This document shows, piece after piece, positions 9,139 to 20,951 of a stretch of DNA of 64,000 bases. The position numbers and the translations under genes were made by a program. The notes under the pieces are model-generated. The model did no database searches, was not told the DNA's origin, and was given only the letters and a program-made list of their open reading frames with translations. Where the stretch lies: assembly GCA_901420285.1 (NCBI GenBank), contig CABDVE010000001.1, positions 186,001-250,000 of the forward strand. Direction: 5' to 3'. Each line of letters starts with the position of its first letter. The stretch's first letter is position 1. This DNA comes from Stutzerimonas stutzeri. Lineage in GTDB: Bacteria; Pseudomonadota; Gammaproteobacteria; Enterobacterales; Pasteurellaceae.

Positions 9139-9865
9139 TCGAATTGCGGCCGCATTTTTATGCTCGTTTAACCTTAAACAGCGGAAGAAAAATTGGCGAC
9201 GTATTGCGATCCAATTTTTCTTTGCTGTTTTTGCTTTTGTACTGCTGCTTCGTTTTGTGCCTATTCCCTTTTCTGCCTATATGGCACAACAGCAAATCGG
9301 GCATTTTCTGCAAGGTGATTTTGCTTATCGAGCAAAATCCGATTGGGTGAGTTTAGATGAAATTTCGCCCGCCATGCAATTAGCCGTGATTGCTGCGGAA
9401 GATCAACATTTCCCTGACCATTTTGGGTTTGATTTTCACGCTATTGAACGCGCGTTTAAGCATAACGAAAAAAACAAACGTAGCATTCGTGGCGGTTCGA
9501 CGCTTTCTCAGCAAACTGCCAAAAATCTTTTTTTATGGCACGGGCAAAGTTGGTTACGCAAAGGGTTAGAAGTACCGGCGACGATATTATTAGAATTAAG
9601 TTGGTCAAAAAAACGTATCTTGGAAGTGTATTTAAACATTGCTGAATTCGGCGATGGTATTTTTGGTGTGGAAGCGGCAAGTCATTATTATTTCAACAAA
9701 TCAGCCCAAAATCTGTCTCAATCGGAAGCTGCACTGTTGGCCGCCGTATTGCCGAATCCGATTATTTACCAAGTTAATAAACCTAGCGCCCTGGTTCGCA
9801 AAAAGCAACAATGGATAATACGACAAATGCAGCAACTGGGAATTGAATATTTAAAACGGTTATAA
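9119..9865 (+). CDS. mtgA: Monofunctional peptidoglycan glycosyltransferase
   Basis: A glycosyltransferase family 51 enzyme of 248 residues that polymerises lipid II into glycan strands at the inner membrane. A single membrane anchor lies near residues 28-45. The catalytic signatures [14 protein letters not shown] (with the essential Glu) and [17 protein letters not shown] follow, then [20 protein letters not shown]. It overlaps the end of trpR in another frame and probably shares its mRNA, so two peptidoglycan genes (slt, mtgA) flank the repressor. Transcription ends at the hairpin shared with the ribosomal operon. Confidence 0.95.
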   Translation: MVLKRINRIAAAFLCSFNLKQRKKNWRRIAIQFFFAVFAFVLLLRFVPIPFSAYMAQQQIGHFLQGDFAYRAKSDWVSLDEISPAMQLAVIAAEDQHFPDHFGFDFHAIERAFKHNEKNKRSIRGGSTLSQQTAKNLFLWHGQSWLRKGLEVPATILLELSWSKKRILEVYLNIAEFGDGIFGVEAASHYYFNKSAQNLSQSEAALLAAVLPNPIIYQVNKPSALVRKKQQWIIRQMQQLGIEYLKRL

Positions 9866-9901
9866 AAAAAAAGAGCGGTTAAAAATAACCGCTCTTTTTT
9901 A
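9864..9901. terminator. Bidirectional terminator between mtgA and rplQ
   Basis: A hairpin with an AAAAAAGAGCGGTTA stem, a short A-rich loop and the complementary arm, with A-runs on the left and T-runs on the right. It works on paper for mtgA (+) and for the ribosomal operon (-), which ends at 9912. Confidence 0.9.
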
Positions 9902-9911
9902 TTATCAATTA

Positions 9912-10295
9912 TTATTCCTCAGATGTCTCAGCGACCTCTGGGCGATCAACAAGCTCAATGTAAGCCATTGGAGCATTGTCACCTGCGCGGAAACCACATT
10001 TCAAGATACGGGTGTAACCACCTGCACGTTGAACAAAACGTGGACCTAATTCATTGAATAATTTCGCAACAGTTTCAATGTTACGAATACGAGCGAATGC
10101 TAAACGACGGTTTGCAACGCTATCTTCTTTTGCTAATGTAATTAACGGCTCAACTACACGACGTAATTCTTTAGCTTTAGGTAAAGTAGTCTTAATGATT
10201 TCATGACTAACTAAAGCACTAACTAAATTACGAAACATCGCTTGGCGATGACTACTATTACGGTTTAGTTGACGACCACTCTTACGATGGCGCAT
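9912..10295 (-). CDS. rplQ: 50S ribosomal protein L17
   Basis: A 127-residue large-subunit protein near the exit tunnel. It starts [20 protein letters not shown], the strongly conserved L17 beginning, and contains [25 protein letters not shown]. It is the last gene of the alpha operon, 40 bases downstream of rpoA. A terminator follows. Confidence 0.98.
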   Translation of the reverse strand: MRHRKSGRQLNRNSSHRQAMFRNLVSALVSHEIIKTTLPKAKELRRVVEPLITLAKEDSVANRRLAFARIRNIETVAKLFNELGPRFVQRAGGYTRILKCGFRAGDNAPMAYIELVDRPEVAETSEE

Positions 10296-10335
10296 GATCT
10301 TATCCTTCTCAGAAAAATCTTAACCTATGACCAGA

Positions 10336-11319
10336 CTAGTCTTCAGCAATACTTGCCGGTGGCCAATTTTCAAGGCGCATACCAAGTGACAAGCCACGTG
10401 AAGCAAGAACATCTTTAATTTCAGTAAGAGACTTCTTACCAAGATTAGGTGTTTTTAATAACTCAACTTCTGTACGTTGTACTAAGTCACCGATATAGTG
10501 AATTGTTTCTGCTTTCAAACAGTTAGCAGAACGAACTGTCAACTCTAAATCATCAACAGGACGCAACAAAATCGGATCAAATTCCGGTTTTTCTTCCTTG
10601 ACTTCAGGTTGACGAACATCACGCAAATCAACAAATGCATCAAGTTGCTCTGCTAAAATTGTCGCAGCACGACGGATTGCTTCTTCAGGCCCTAACGTCC
10701 CATTAGTTTCCAGTTCAATAACTAATTTATCTAAGTCTGTGCGCTGTTCGACACGAGCCGCCTCAACATTATAAGAAATGCGCTCAACGGGGCTGTAACA
10801 AGCGTCAACAAGCAAGCGACCAATTGGACGATCATCCGCTTGAGCACGAGCCGAAGCCGGAACATATCCTCTGCCACGTTGAACACGAATACGCATACTA
10901 ACAGATGCGCTTTCATCAGTTAAGTGACAAATCACATGATCCGGATTTACAATTTCAACATCACCATCATGAGTGATGTCCGCTGCGACAACAGGGCCAA
11001 TTCCAGATTTATTTAGTGTCAGAATAACATCATCTTTATTCTGTACTTTAACCGATAGACCTTTAAGGTTCAAAAGCACTTCAAGAATATCTTCCTGAAT
11101 ACCTTCCTTACTACTATACTCGTGCAATACACCTTCAATTTCCACTTCAGTTACAGCACAACCTGGCATTGAAGATAGAAGGATACGGCGTAATGCATTA
11201 CCTAGAGTATGACCAAAACCACGCTCTAACGGTTCAAGGATCACTTTAGTATGACTTGAACCAACTTGTTCGACATCTACTAAACGTGGTTTTAAAAATT
11301 CTGTAACAGAACCCTGCAT
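10336..11319 (-). CDS. rpoA: DNA-directed RNA polymerase subunit alpha
   Basis: A protein of 327 residues, nearly the usual 329. Its N-terminal domain (about 1-235) dimerises and nucleates assembly of the beta subunits ([20 protein letters not shown]). The C-terminal domain (about 250-327) binds UP elements and activators such as CRP and Fis ([39 protein letters not shown]). It lies between rpsD and rplQ, the standard alpha-operon order. Confidence 0.98.
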   Translation of the reverse strand: MQGSVTEFLKPRLVDVEQVGSSHTKVILEPLERGFGHTLGNALRRILLSSMPGCAVTEVEIEGVLHEYSSKEGIQEDILEVLLNLKGLSVKVQNKDDVILTLNKSGIGPVVAADITHDGDVEIVNPDHVICHLTDESASVSMRIRVQRGRGYVPASARAQADDRPIGRLLVDACYSPVERISYNVEAARVEQRTDLDKLVIELETNGTLGPEEAIRRAATILAEQLDAFVDLRDVRQPEVKEEKPEFDPILLRPVDDLELTVRSANCLKAETIHYIGDLVQRTEVELLKTPNLGKKSLTEIKDVLASRGLSLGMRLENWPPASIAED

Positions 11320-11350
11320 TTTATCCTCTCTATGCTTTTAAGCTTAACTA

Positions 11351-11971
11351 TTATTTAGAGTAAAGCTCAACGATCAGATGTTCGTTAATATCTGCTGATA
11401 AATCAAAACGTTCAGGAATGCGTTTAAATACACCTTCCATTTTAGCAGTATCAACTTCTAACCAAGTTGGTTTTTCTCTTTGTTCTGCTAGCTCTAATGA
11501 TGCTTTAATACGTGCTTGTTTTTTAGACTTTTCGCGAACTGCTATGACATCATTAATCGACACCTGGAAAGATGGGATGTTTACAACACGACCATTAACA
11601 ACAATTGCTTTGTGGCTCACTAATTGACGAGCCTCCGCACGAGTCGAAGCGAACCCCATGCGATAAACAACATTATCTAATCTGCCTTCTAATAATACTA
11701 ATAAGTTCTCACCAGTATTACCTTTTAAACGATTTGCTTCTTTATAGTAGTTACGGAATTGACGTTCTAAAATACCATAGATACGACGAACTTTTTGTTT
11801 TTCACGTAATTGACTACCATAATCAGACAAACGCGGTTTACGAGCGCCGTGTTGACCCGGCACTGTATCAATTTTACATTTTGAATCAATCGCACGCACG
11901 CCTGATTTAAGGAATAAATCAGTACCTTCACGACGGCTGAGCTTGAGTTTAGGTCCCAAATATCTTGCCAT
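11351..11971 (-). CDS. rpsD: 30S ribosomal protein S4
   Basis: A 206-residue primary 16S rRNA-binding protein. It begins [20 protein letters not shown] and carries the S4 RNA-binding domain ([21 protein letters not shown]) near residues 95-120. In enterobacteria S4 represses the alpha operon by binding the leader ahead of rpsM; the corresponding leader here is 12760-12902. Confidence 0.98.
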   Translation of the reverse strand: MARYLGPKLKLSRREGTDLFLKSGVRAIDSKCKIDTVPGQHGARKPRLSDYGSQLREKQKVRRIYGILERQFRNYYKEANRLKGNTGENLLVLLEGRLDNVVYRMGFASTRAEARQLVSHKAIVVNGRVVNIPSFQVSINDVIAVREKSKKQARIKASLELAEQREKPTWLEVDTAKMEGVFKRIPERFDLSADINEHLIVELYSK

Positions 11972-12000
11972 TTTCTTTCTCCAACTATCCTATTACACCA

Positions 12001-12393
<393 letters not shown>

Positions 12394-12402
12394 CTACCCC
12401 GA

Positions 12403-12759
12403 CTATTTCTTGATCGGCTTACGAGGACCCTTACGGGTACGCGCATTAGTTTTAGTACGTTGACCACGTACTGGTAAACCACGACGATGACGTAAACCTC
12501 GGTAACAACCTAAATCTAATAGACGTTTGATATTTAATGTTACTTCACGACGTAAGTCACCTTCAACAGTAAATTTACCAACTTCGTCACGCAGTTTGTC
12601 AATCTGCTCTTCAGACAATTCTCTGATCTTAACATCTTCAGCAATACCCGCAGCAGCACAAATTGCTTTTGAACGAGTTTTACCAATACCATAGATTGCA
12701 GTTAAAGCAATTACAGTATGCTTTTGATCAGGAATGTTAATGCCTGCAATACGGGCCAC
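12403..12759 (-). CDS. rpsM: 30S ribosomal protein S13
   Basis: A 118-residue head protein contacting tRNA and L5. It starts [14 protein letters not shown] and has the helix-two-turn-helix [16 protein letters not shown] and the basic tail [18 protein letters not shown]. It is the first gene of the alpha operon. Confidence 0.98.
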   Translation of the reverse strand: MARIAGINIPDQKHTVIALTAIYGIGKTRSKAICAAAGIAEDVKIRELSEEQIDKLRDEVGKFTVEGDLRREVTLNIKRLLDLGCYRGLRHRRGLPVRGQRTKTNARTRKGPRKPIKK

Positions 12760-12902
12760 TATGCACTCCTATTTTTTAAAATTAAATTGACATTCTGATC
12801 TTGAAAAGCCCGTTTTCAGGATACTCAAACAAAATGCCAATGACATAAATGAGTCGAGCAGTATAACTGCCCAACTAGCTCTTTGCAAGGAAAAATTATT
12901 AA
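12760..12902 (-). promoter_or_regulatory. Alpha-operon leader between rpmJ and rpsM
   Basis: A 143-bp gap in an otherwise tight operon. In E. coli the equivalent leader folds into a pseudoknot bound by S4, giving feedback control of rpsM-rpsK-rpsD-rplQ. The GAAAAGCCCGTTTTC stretch near 12800-12815 could form a short stem. The pseudoknot itself was not established by eye. Confidence 0.4.
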
Positions 12903-13016
12903 TTAACCTTGGCGTTGTTTATGTTTAGGGTCACTACACAGTACGTGTACAACACCCTCACGTTTAACAATTTTACAGTTACGACACATTTTTTTTACGG
13001 AAGCACGAACTTTCAT
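12903..13016 (-). CDS. rpmJ: 50S ribosomal protein L36
   Basis: A 37-residue zinc-ribbon protein, shorter than ordinary gene-finding cut-offs. Read on the minus strand it starts [20 protein letters not shown] and ends HKQRQG. Cys11, Cys14, Cys27 and His32 are the zinc ligands, so this is the zinc-containing (C+) form. It follows secY, as in the spc operon of E. coli. Confidence 0.96.
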   Translation of the reverse strand: MKVRASVKKMCRNCKIVKREGVVHVLCSDPKHKQRQG

Positions 13017-13047
13017 TGCTTATCCTTTTATATTAATTGGACAATTA

Positions 13048-14370
13048 TTATCCTAAACCTTTAAGGTTTGCTTTTTTCAACGCAGATTCATATTGAGATG
13101 ACATTAAATGACTCTGTACCTGAACGATAAAATCCATAATTACAACAACAACGATCAATAGTGATGTTCCACCGAAGTAGAATTTAACATCCCATGCCGA
13201 TGTCATGACATAAGGAACTAAACATACAAACGTTACATAAAGACCACCAATTAAGGTTAAGCGAGTCATTACTTTATCAATATAACGAGATGTTTGCTCA
13301 CCTGGTCTAATCCCTGGAATAAATGCACCAGATTTCTTTAGATTATCTGCTGTATCACGCGGATTATATTGCATCCCTGTATAGAAGAAGCTAAAGAAAA
13401 TAATTGCAATAGCATAAACGAGCAAATATAAAGGCTGACCTGGGTTCAATAACATCGATAAATTATTGAGCCATTCAAACTTATCATTTTGACCAAACCA
13501 TTGTGTTAATGTGGCAGGAAATAAAATAATACTTGATGCAAAAATTGCCGGCATTACATTTGCCATGTTAACTTTTAATGGTAAATGTGTTGAATGTCCA
13601 CCTAAGATCTGTCGACCTTGCTGACGCTTAGCATACTCAATACGAATCCGACGCTGCCCTCTTTCTACGAAAACAACAAAATAAGTTACCGCGAAAACAA
13701 CCGCTACAATGAGCAAGAGGACTAGTGGGTGCATTTGCCCTTGACGTGCTTGCTCAATTGTTTGCAGAATAGCTGAAGGGAGACCTGCTACAATACCACC
13801 AAAAACAAGAATTGAGATACCATTACCAATCCCCCTCTCTGTAACTTGTTCACCTAACCACATTAAAAACATAGTACCAGTAACCAAACTCACTACAGCA
13901 GTAAAATAAAAACTGAATCCGACATTTGGTACCAGTCCTGGCAGCATATTAGGTAAACCTGTAGAGATAGCAACAGCCTGAATACTCGCAAAAACTACGG
14001 TAGCATATCGCGTATATTTTGTAATTTTTCGTTGACCCGCTGCACCTTCTTTTTTTAGCTCAGCTAAAGCAGGAGAGACCGTCACCAACAATTGAATCAC
14101 AATAGAAGCCGAAATATACGGCATAATACCTAACGCAAGAATTGAAGCACGACTTAATGCACCACCAGAGAACATATTAAACATATCAATAATGGTGCCT
14201 TTTTGTTGTTCAACTAATTGAGCAAGTACAGCTGCATCAATACCAGGAACCGGAATAAATGAACCAATACGATAAACGATAAGAGCCAATAAAACAAAAA
14301 TCAATCTACTTCTTAATTCGCTTTTGCCACTATCAGTACTTCTAGTTTGATAACCTGGTTGTTTAGCCAT
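13048..14370 (-). CDS. secY: Protein translocase subunit SecY
   Basis: The 440-residue central pore of the SecYEG translocon in the inner membrane, with about ten transmembrane segments. The first signature [17 protein letters not shown], the plug region [24 protein letters not shown], and the C-terminal [16 protein letters not shown] loop that binds SecA and the ribosome are all visible. It is embedded in the spc operon between rplO and rpmJ. Confidence 0.98.
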   Translation of the reverse strand: MAKQPGYQTRSTDSGKSELRSRLIFVLLALIVYRIGSFIPVPGIDAAVLAQLVEQQKGTIIDMFNMFSGGALSRASILALGIMPYISASIVIQLLVTVSPALAELKKEGAAGQRKITKYTRYATVVFASIQAVAISTGLPNMLPGLVPNVGFSFYFTAVVSLVTGTMFLMWLGEQVTERGIGNGISILVFGGIVAGLPSAILQTIEQARQGQMHPLVLLLIVAVVFAVTYFVVFVERGQRRIRIEYAKRQQGRQILGGHSTHLPLKVNMANVMPAIFASSIILFPATLTQWFGQNDKFEWLNNLSMLLNPGQPLYLLVYAIAIIFFSFFYTGMQYNPRDTADNLKKSGAFIPGIRPGEQTSRYIDKVMTRLTLIGGLYVTFVCLVPYVMTSAWDVKFYFGGTSLLIVVVVIMDFIVQVQSHLMSSQYESALKKANLKGLG

Positions 14371-14377
14371 TTACTAA

Positions 14378-14812
14378 TTATTCCTCAACTGAACCGCCGG
14401 CAGCCTCAATTGCTGCTTTAGCGCCCTTAGTTACACGTAAACCGCGAACAGTTACTGCTGATTTTAATTCCCCCGCTAAAATAACCTTAGCGAACAGAAT
14501 ATCTTTAGTTAAAATATTTGCAGTTTTTAATGCTTCCAAAGTGACTATATTACCCTCAACTTTAGTTAATTCGTTTAAACGAACTTCTGCGGTTACTGCA
14601 GCTTTCATTGAAGTAAAACCAAATTTTGGTAAACGACGGTATAATGGCATTTGGCCGCCTTCAAACCCACGACGAACACCGCCACCAGTACGAGACTTTT
14701 GCCCCTTGTGCCCACGCCCACCAGTCTTACCTAGACCTGAACCAATACCACGACCAAGGCGTTTAGCGCTATGCTTTGAGCCTTCAGCCGGGGATAGAGT
14801 ATTTAAATGCAT
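14378..14812 (-). CDS. rplO: 50S ribosomal protein L15
   Basis: A 144-residue protein with the glycine-rich N-terminal extension ([20 protein letters not shown]) that threads into 23S rRNA, and a C-terminal globular domain. It starts [14 protein letters not shown]. It lies 7 bases upstream of secY. Confidence 0.98.
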   Translation of the reverse strand: MHLNTLSPAEGSKHSAKRLGRGIGSGLGKTGGRGHKGQKSRTGGGVRRGFEGGQMPLYRRLPKFGFTSMKAAVTAEVRLNELTKVEGNIVTLEALKTANILTKDILFAKVILAGELKSAVTVRGLRVTKGAKAAIEAAGGSVEE

Positions 14813-14814
14813 TA

Positions 14815-14994
14815 TTACTCCTCCACTTTCACCATATATGAAACTTGGTTAATCATACCACGTACTGCAGCTGTTTCAATTAACTCGACAGTATGATGCA
14901 TGTGACGAAGACCAAGACCACGCAAGGTAGCTTTATGCTTTGGTAAACGCGCAATTGAGCTACGAACTTGTGTTACTTTAATAGTTTTAGCCAT
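14815..14994 (-). CDS. rpmD: 50S ribosomal protein L30
   Basis: A 59-residue protein starting [14 protein letters not shown] with the conserved [14 protein letters not shown]. Two ATG codons are adjacent; the second (14994) gives the family-standard N-terminus. Confidence 0.97.
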   Translation of the reverse strand: MAKTIKVTQVRSSIARLPKHKATLRGLGLRHMHHTVELIETAAVRGMINQVSYMVKVEE

Positions 14995-15000
14995 CATTAA

Positions 15001-15507
<507 letters not shown>

Positions 15508-15515
15508 TTACCTCA

Positions 15516-15869
15516 TTAGAACTGTAGACCAGCTTCACGAGCAGCGTCTGCTAAAATTTGGACGCGACCATGATATTTAAAACCGGAACGATCAAAAGCA
15601 ACAGCTTGTACGCCTTTTGCTAATGCGCGCTCTGCAACAGTTTTACCCACTACTGCAGCAGCATCTTTGTTACCAGTGTATTTTACTTGCTCACGAATTG
15701 CTTTCTCAACAGTTGAAGCAGCGGCAAGCACTTCTGAACCGTTCGGTGCAATAACTTGTGCATAAATATGACGCGGAGTACGGTGAATAACCAAACGAGT
15801 TACACCTTGCTCTCTCATCATATGACGTGCACGAGCTGCACGACGGACACGAGCTGATTTCTTATCCAT
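15516..15869 (-). CDS. rplR: 50S ribosomal protein L18
   Basis: A 117-residue 5S rRNA-binding protein. Conserved features are the basic N-terminus ([16 protein letters not shown]), [15 protein letters not shown], and the C-terminal [20 protein letters not shown]. Confidence 0.98.
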   Translation of the reverse strand: MDKKSARVRRAARARHMMREQGVTRLVIHRTPRHIYAQVIAPNGSEVLAAASTVEKAIREQVKYTGNKDAAAVVGKTVAERALAKGVQAVAFDRSGFKYHGRVQILADAAREAGLQF

Positions 15870-15882
15870 AGTGTTACCTTAA

Positions 15883-16416
15883 TTATTTCTTCTTAGCCTC
15901 TTTGATACGTACCACTTCATCAGCGTAACGTACTCCTTTACCTTTATAAGGTTCAGGACGGCGATAAGCACGAATATCTGCTGCAACTTGGCCGATTAAC
16001 TGCTTATCTGCACCTTTCAGCACAATTTCAGTTTGAGAAGGGCACTCTGCAGTAATACCTGCCGGCAAAGTGTGCTCTACTGGGTGAGAATAGCCTAAGC
16101 TTAATGCAACTGTGTTGCCTTTAAGTTGAGCTCTGTAACCAACACCTACCAATACTAATTTCTTAGTGAAGCCTTCAGTAACTCCGATGACCATTGCATT
16201 AACTAATGCCCGAGCGGTACCCGATTGAGCATTCGCTTCAGCAAAACTTTCGCGAGGAATGAAGATTAATTGATTATTATCTTGTTTAACTTCAACTGAG
16301 TTATGAATTGTGCGAGATAACTCGCCATTTTTACCTTTTACTGTTAATAGCTGACCGTCAAGTTTAACCTCAACACCGGCAGGAATATTAACAGGTGCTT
16401 TTGCAACACGAGACAT
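15883..16416 (-). CDS. rplF: 50S ribosomal protein L6
   Basis: A 177-residue protein near the GTPase centre. It starts [17 protein letters not shown] and carries the two repeated L6 domains and the signature [16 protein letters not shown]. Confidence 0.98.
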   Translation of the reverse strand: MSRVAKAPVNIPAGVEVKLDGQLLTVKGKNGELSRTIHNSVEVKQDNNQLIFIPRESFAEANAQSGTARALVNAMVIGVTEGFTKKLVLVGVGYRAQLKGNTVALSLGYSHPVEHTLPAGITAECPSQTEIVLKGADKQLIGQVAADIRAYRRPEPYKGKGVRYADEVVRIKEAKKK

Positions 16417-16431
16417 TTTCCTACCTCTCTA

Positions 16432-16824
16432 TTAAGCCACGTAACAGATGATCTCACCGCCTAAACCCGCTTGACGAGCCGCACGGTCAGTCATAACACC
16501 TTTGGATGTAGAAACAACAGCAACACCTAAGCCACCCATAACTTTTGGTAACTCATCTTTACGTTTATAAATACGAAGACCAGGACGGCTTACACGTTGA
16601 ATACTTTCTACAACTGGTTTTCCTTGGAAATATTTTAAAGTAATTTCCAATTCAGGTTTTGCACCTTTTAAAACTTTAACGCTTTCGATATAACCTTCAG
16701 CAGCTAATACATTGGCAATTGCCACTTTTAGCTTGGATGAAGGCATACTGATCGCAACTTTGTTCGCAGTCTGACCGTTACGAATACGGGTCAGCATATC
16801 TGCTATTGGATCTTGCATACTCAT
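16432..16824 (-). CDS. rpsH: 30S ribosomal protein S8
   Basis: A 130-residue protein starting [20 protein letters not shown]. In E. coli S8 also represses the spc operon by binding the rplE mRNA region. The RNA-binding C-terminal half has [21 protein letters not shown]. Confidence 0.98.
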   Translation of the reverse strand: MSMQDPIADMLTRIRNGQTANKVAISMPSSKLKVAIANVLAAEGYIESVKVLKGAKPELEITLKYFQGKPVVESIQRVSRPGLRIYKRKDELPKVMGGLGVAVVSTSKGVMTDRAARQAGLGGEIICYVA

Positions 16825-16860
16825 TGTATTTTTTCTCCGATTCCAAAATAAAGTGGTATA

Positions 16861-17166
16861 TTACCAACTCGCTTTCTTAAGGCCTGGAATTTCACCGCGC
16901 ATCGCAGCTTCACGAACCTTAATACGACTTAAACCAAACTTACGAAGAACACCGTGTGGACGTCCAGTTTGGCGGCAACGATTACGTTGACGAGATGGAC
17001 TAGAATCACGTGGCAAAGTTTGTAACTTTAACACTGCGTCCCAGCGTTCTTCGTCAGAGGCATTTACATCAGAAATAATTTTCTTTAATTCAACACGCTT
17101 AACGTAGAATTTTTCAGCTAATTTAACGCGTTTTACATCGCGTGCTTTCATTGATTGTTTAGCCAT
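16861..17166 (-). CDS. rpsN: 30S ribosomal protein S14 (zinc-free form)
   Basis: A 101-residue protein starting [20 protein letters not shown] with a C-terminal [22 protein letters not shown]. It has the long C-minus form that lacks the CxxC zinc ribbon, as in E. coli. Confidence 0.98.
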   Translation of the reverse strand: MAKQSMKARDVKRVKLAEKFYVKRVELKKIISDVNASDEERWDAVLKLQTLPRDSSPSRQRNRCRQTGRPHGVLRKFGLSRIKVREAAMRGEIPGLKKASW

Positions 17167-17177
17167 TATAACCTGCC

Positions 17178-17717
17178 TTATTTACGGAATGGGAAATTAA
17201 AGGCAGCAAGTAGTGCTTGACCTTCTTCATCATTCTTAGCAGTAGTTGTGATAGTGATATCTAAACCACGTACACGATCTACTTTATCGTAATCGATTTC
17301 AGGGAAGATGATTTGTTCACGCACACCCATGCTGTAGTTACCACGACCATCAAATGATTTCGCGCTTAAACCGCGGAAGTCACGAATACGTGGAACAGCA
17401 ATTGTAATTAAACGTTCAAAGAACTCCCACATACGCTCACCGCGTAGTGTCACTTTACAACCGATTGGATATCCCTGACGGATTTTAAAGCCTGCAACAG
17501 ATTTACGAGCTTTAGTCACTAAAGGTTTTTGACCGCTAATTGCTGTTAAATCCGCTACTGCGTTGTCTAGCAATTTTTTGTCGGTCAATGCTTCACCCAC
17601 ACCCATATTCAGGGTAATCTTTTCGATTCGTGGGACTTGCATGACAGATTTGTAGCCGAATTTATTTTTTAATTCGTTTACTACTTGATCTCTGTAGTAA
17701 TCATGCAGTTTCGCCAT
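17178..17717 (-). CDS. rplE: 50S ribosomal protein L5
   Basis: A 179-residue 5S rRNA-binding protein that contacts S13 and tRNA. It starts [20 protein letters not shown], has [15 protein letters not shown], and ends [12 protein letters not shown]. Confidence 0.98.
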   Translation of the reverse strand: MAKLHDYYRDQVVNELKNKFGYKSVMQVPRIEKITLNMGVGEALTDKKLLDNAVADLTAISGQKPLVTKARKSVAGFKIRQGYPIGCKVTLRGERMWEFFERLITIAVPRIRDFRGLSAKSFDGRGNYSMGVREQIIFPEIDYDKVDRVRGLDITITTTAKNDEEGQALLAAFNFPFRK

Positions 17718-17734
17718 CGCATTACTCCAGTTTA

Positions 17735-18046
17735 TTAGATAATTTCATTATTAGATTTGAAGAAACGTACTTTTTTGCCGTCTTCAAATCTAAAACCTAT
17801 ACGGTCAGCTTTATTTGTTTTTGGATTAAAAATCGCAACATTCGAAGCATCAATTGCCGCTTCTTTTTTCACTAAACCGCCAGCTTTACCTAATGCAGGA
17901 ACCGGTTTTTCATGTTTAGTAATAATGTTGATACCTTCAACAAACACTTTACCGTTTGGTAACACTTTAGTTACCTTGCCACGTTTGCCCTTATCTTTAC
18001 CGGTAAGAACAATTACTTCATCATTTTGACGGATTTTAGCAGCCAT
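17735..18046 (-). CDS. rplX: 50S ribosomal protein L24
   Basis: A 103-residue assembly-initiator protein with an N-terminal KOW motif ([18 protein letters not shown]) and [13 protein letters not shown]. It follows rplN by 10 bases. Confidence 0.98.
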   Translation of the reverse strand: MAAKIRQNDEVIVLTGKDKGKRGKVTKVLPNGKVFVEGINIITKHEKPVPALGKAGGLVKKEAAIDASNVAIFNPKTNKADRIGFRFEDGKKVRFFKSNNEII

Positions 18047-18056
18047 TACATTCCCC

Positions 18057-18440
<384 letters not shown>

Positions 18441-18503
18441 TTAAGTTAAAAAAACACCCTTTCGGGACGACCTACTTACACACAGAGGCGTAAGAGGTTG
18501 CGG

Positions 18504-18532
18504 AATATAACATAACACGCAAGCTGAATCAA
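18504..18532 (-). promoter_or_regulatory. Promoter of the spc-alpha ribosomal operon
   Basis: Read on the minus strand: TTGATT (18527-18532), a 17-bp spacer, TATATT (18504-18509), then a GC-rich discriminator CCGCAACC typical of stringently controlled promoters. A small CCC-GAAA-GGG hairpin followed by T7 (about 18446-18462) lies in the leader just before the rplN ribosome site and may be a weak attenuator. Confidence 0.65.
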
Positions 18533-18582
18533 TAAATTTTTAGTTTTAAATACGTAAGGTGTCCGAAGAGGAATGATGTTTT

Positions 18583-18870
18583 TTACAATGCGATTTGAGG
18601 GAAAAATTGTTCGGTGAGTTTGACGAAATCCATTAGAGAAAGTGACCGTACTTTACTCCTTTGCGGCAAAAGCGCAGTCAAATTTCTGGCGGAAATATCC
18701 TGCTCCAAGACAAAACACGATGCTTTGCATTCTTTAAAATAATGAGGATATTTTATGGCCAGTAATACACCATCTTGCCAAAGCACAATAGCGTCATTTT
18801 TGGTCATTGTAGCAAAATAGCCGGTTAATTCATCGTCACTATAAGCTGCTTGAGAAAAACAATAAAGCAT
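18583..18870 (-). CDS. tusB: Sulfurtransferase complex subunit TusB
   Basis: A 95-residue DsrH-like subunit of the TusBCD sulfur relay, which carries persulfide sulfur from TusA to TusE and MnmA for 2-thiouridine in tRNA wobble positions. The length and the pattern FSQAAY...DAIVLWQDGVL...LTALLPQ...LMDFVKLTEQ match the family. Last gene of tusDCB; 9 bases separate it from tusC. Confidence 0.88.
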   Translation of the reverse strand: MLYCFSQAAYSDDELTGYFATMTKNDAIVLWQDGVLLAIKYPHYFKECKASCFVLEQDISARNLTALLPQRSKVRSLSLMDFVKLTEQFFPQIAL

Positions 18871-18879
18871 GCAATTCCC

Positions 18880-19239
18880 TTAAAAAGTTAGTAATTTTTC
18901 CGCTTGATTTAATTTCGCTATCAATAAAGCACGGTCAATCTTCTCAGTAGATAAAATAAGCGTACCGTCTGTAATCCCGAATTTCTCTAGTGAATCGACA
19001 CAACTAAAGCGCTGTTTGATGCCATATAAATCAAGTAACTTGAAAACGCGGATAAAATCTTTTTGCAACAACAATTCCGGCTGTTGCCCGTTTAATAAAT
19101 TTAGTACGCCGTCATCCATAAAGAACACGCCGATTTCATCTTCATCGCAAAACGCAGTGGCTGCGAGCACCGCATCCAGCCCTTCTCTGGCAAGGGATGA
19201 ACCATGGGGTGGAGAACGAAATAAAAAGGCGATTTTCAT
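18880..19239 (-). CDS. tusC: Sulfurtransferase complex subunit TusC
   Basis: A 119-residue DsrF-like subunit. It starts MKIAFLFRSPPHGSSLAREGLDA, close to E. coli TusC, and includes EIGVFFMDDGVLNLL and the FKLLDLYGIKQ segment. Its start overlaps the tusD stop by 4 bases, so the three subunits are translated together. Confidence 0.92.
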   Translation of the reverse strand: MKIAFLFRSPPHGSSLAREGLDAVLAATAFCDEDEIGVFFMDDGVLNLLNGQQPELLLQKDFIRVFKLLDLYGIKQRFSCVDSLEKFGITDGTLILSTEKIDRALLIAKLNQAEKLLTF

Positions 19240-19616
19240 AAGCTAATCACCCTATCAGCTGTTAATACTGCTGCCATAAATTCGCCTAAGCCCGCGATGA
19301 TAAATCCATTGGCCAAATTATATTGCGTTGAATTCTTTGCCGTTATCCGATCCACCACACCGCGGCGTTGCGAAGCCGCGACACATAAATGCAATGGCAC
19401 ATTGTACCGCTGAGAAAACGCCTGCCAACATTTCGTTAAATCGACTTCATCATTAGCGGAATAAACCAACCCATTGCCATTCGTCACCCCGTCCTGAAAG
19501 AAAAAAATTTGGCTAATGGCATGCCCTTTTTCAAGCAATGCTTTGGCGAATTGATACGCTAAATAAGCGCCTTGTTTACCGTAAACTGGGCTTTTAACAG
19601 CGAGAACGTAATTCAT
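19236..19616 (-). CDS. tusD: Sulfurtransferase complex subunit TusD
   Basis: A 126-residue DsrE-like catalytic subunit. The active cysteine that carries the persulfide is in LHLCVAASQRRG (near residue 78), and IFFFQDGV and ANGFIIAGLGEF are conserved. Its ATG overlaps the stop of the degraded yheO by one base (TAATG), so coupling with that upstream gene existed before it decayed. Confidence 0.93.
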   Translation of the reverse strand: MNYVLAVKSPVYGKQGAYLAYQFAKALLEKGHAISQIFFFQDGVTNGNGLVYSANDEVDLTKCWQAFSQRYNVPLHLCVAASQRRGVVDRITAKNSTQYNLANGFIIAGLGEFMAAVLTADRVISL

Positions 19617-20038
19617 TATTCTTGGTCTTGTTTAAGTTGACGAATATAAAGGTAAACGGTATGACGCGAGATATTTAATCGTTCCGCGACTAAATTAATG
19701 GCGTCTTTAATATCAAAAACGCCTTTCCCAAAAATAGTCACGGATTTCATCAACACATTCCCTTTCGCTCGCGTGAAATAAGGCTTTGACAGGCTTTCGC
19801 TCTACATATTACGCAGCGAACGTAAAGCCAAGACGGTGATCGGCGAACCTATTTGGTGATTAGCATTATGTCCGTTTGCAATACGAATGGCAGAATGCTC
19901 GATATCTTCCAAAGAGTGCAAAACAATTTCGCAATGCTCGCCGATAAGTGCGCTTACGCCATCCACCACCGCATTGGAGGAATTGAGAATTGTGCGATCT
20001 TCATCCGTGAAAATATGCTTATCATGTAACATGGACAA
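19616..20038 (-). pseudogene. yheO: YheO-type PAS/helix-turn-helix regulator, decayed
   Basis: The first 78 codons encode a normal YheO N-terminus (HDKHIFTDEDRTILNSS, SALIGEHCEIVLHSLED) and end in an amber codon at 19802-19804, where Haemophilus YheO has Gln after LRNM. The same frame continues with SESLSKPYFTRAKGNVLMKS and then jumps to FDIKDAINLVAERLNI and SRHTVYLYIRQLKQDQE, the C-terminal helix-turn-helix. About 90 codons of the middle are missing. The total, 141 codons, is in frame, against about 220 for the intact family. It sits directly before tusD. Confidence 0.85.
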
Positions 20039-20137
20039 GTTCCAAAACTACGCTAAAAGTAACCGCACCTTTATACCGTAAAATTAATAAGAAAGCACAA
20101 GCAAAATGCCTGTGCTTCGATTAAATAAACTCATTTA

Positions 20138-20861
20138 TTATTTTGCTTTAGGATTGACATCCAATACTTCAACTTCAAAATAAAGCGTGGCGTTCGGCGG
20201 AATGGCAGCACCCGCCCCTTGTTCACCGTAAGCTAATTCAGGCGGAAGCACCAACTCAATTTTACCGCCTTTTTTTTACTAACTGAAGTCCTTCGGTCCA
20301 ACCTTTCACTACTTGGTTTAAACGAAATTCGGCCGGCTGACCGCGTTCAACGGAACTATCAAACACTTTACCGTCCGGTAATTTGCCTGTGTAATTCACT
20401 TTAACAATATCGCTCGGTTTGATCGCATCACCTTTACCCGCTTCAATCACACGATATAACAAACCGGATTTAGTGGTTTTCACGCCCTCTTTTTTGGCGA
20501 AGTCTGCGCGATATTTATCACCTTCCTCCTGCGCTTTTTGTGCAATTTCCTGCACTTTCGCCTGCTCTCTTTCCATCATTCTTTGTTCAAATCGTTCTAA
20601 CGTTTTGGTTAATTCACCGATTTTTTCTTCGCTAATTTTACTATTTAATACATCGGCAACTGCTTGATTAACCTGTTCCGGATTTAATTTGATTTCTCCT
20701 TGATCCGCCATTAATTTAGCTTGCGTCATGGAATAAGCGGTTAATGCATAAGACACATCGTCATTAAATTTCGCGTCCGTTTTTTCATTGGCGAAAACAC
20801 TACCAGATACGACCGTACCGACCATTAATGCGACAAGAGAATATTTTTGAATTTTTAACAT
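20138..20861 (-). pseudogene. fkpA: FKBP-type peptidyl-prolyl isomerase FkpA, frameshifted
   Basis: A periplasmic folding chaperone and prolyl isomerase. There is a signal peptide ([20 protein letters not shown]), an N-terminal helical dimerisation domain (about 25-115), then the FKBP domain. At an A8 run (20270-20277 on the + strand) the frame shifts: the open frame ends LVKKRR at 20262. Removing one A restores [20 protein letters not shown] and continues to a normal end (NPKAK) at 20138. As read, about 44 residues of the isomerase domain are lost. It may be a sequencing error, a slippery tract or real loss. Confidence 0.85.
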
Positions 20862-20951
20862 CTTTATTAATCCTTTATAATAAAAAAACGCTGAATAGGT
20901 TAAATCGAATTTAAGCTATTCTCAACTTTTTTTTAAAATTAGAGAAAATTT

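Noticed and set aside
11605..11910. Antisense frame within rpsD, and similar long antisense frames in rplX, rplN, the DASS gene, glpB and hslU
   Set aside because: They mirror strongly conserved genes on the other strand and lack ribosome sites.
12760..12902. A firm S4-binding pseudoknot in the alpha-operon leader
   Set aside because: The position fits, but I could not establish the helices by eye, so only the region is listed.
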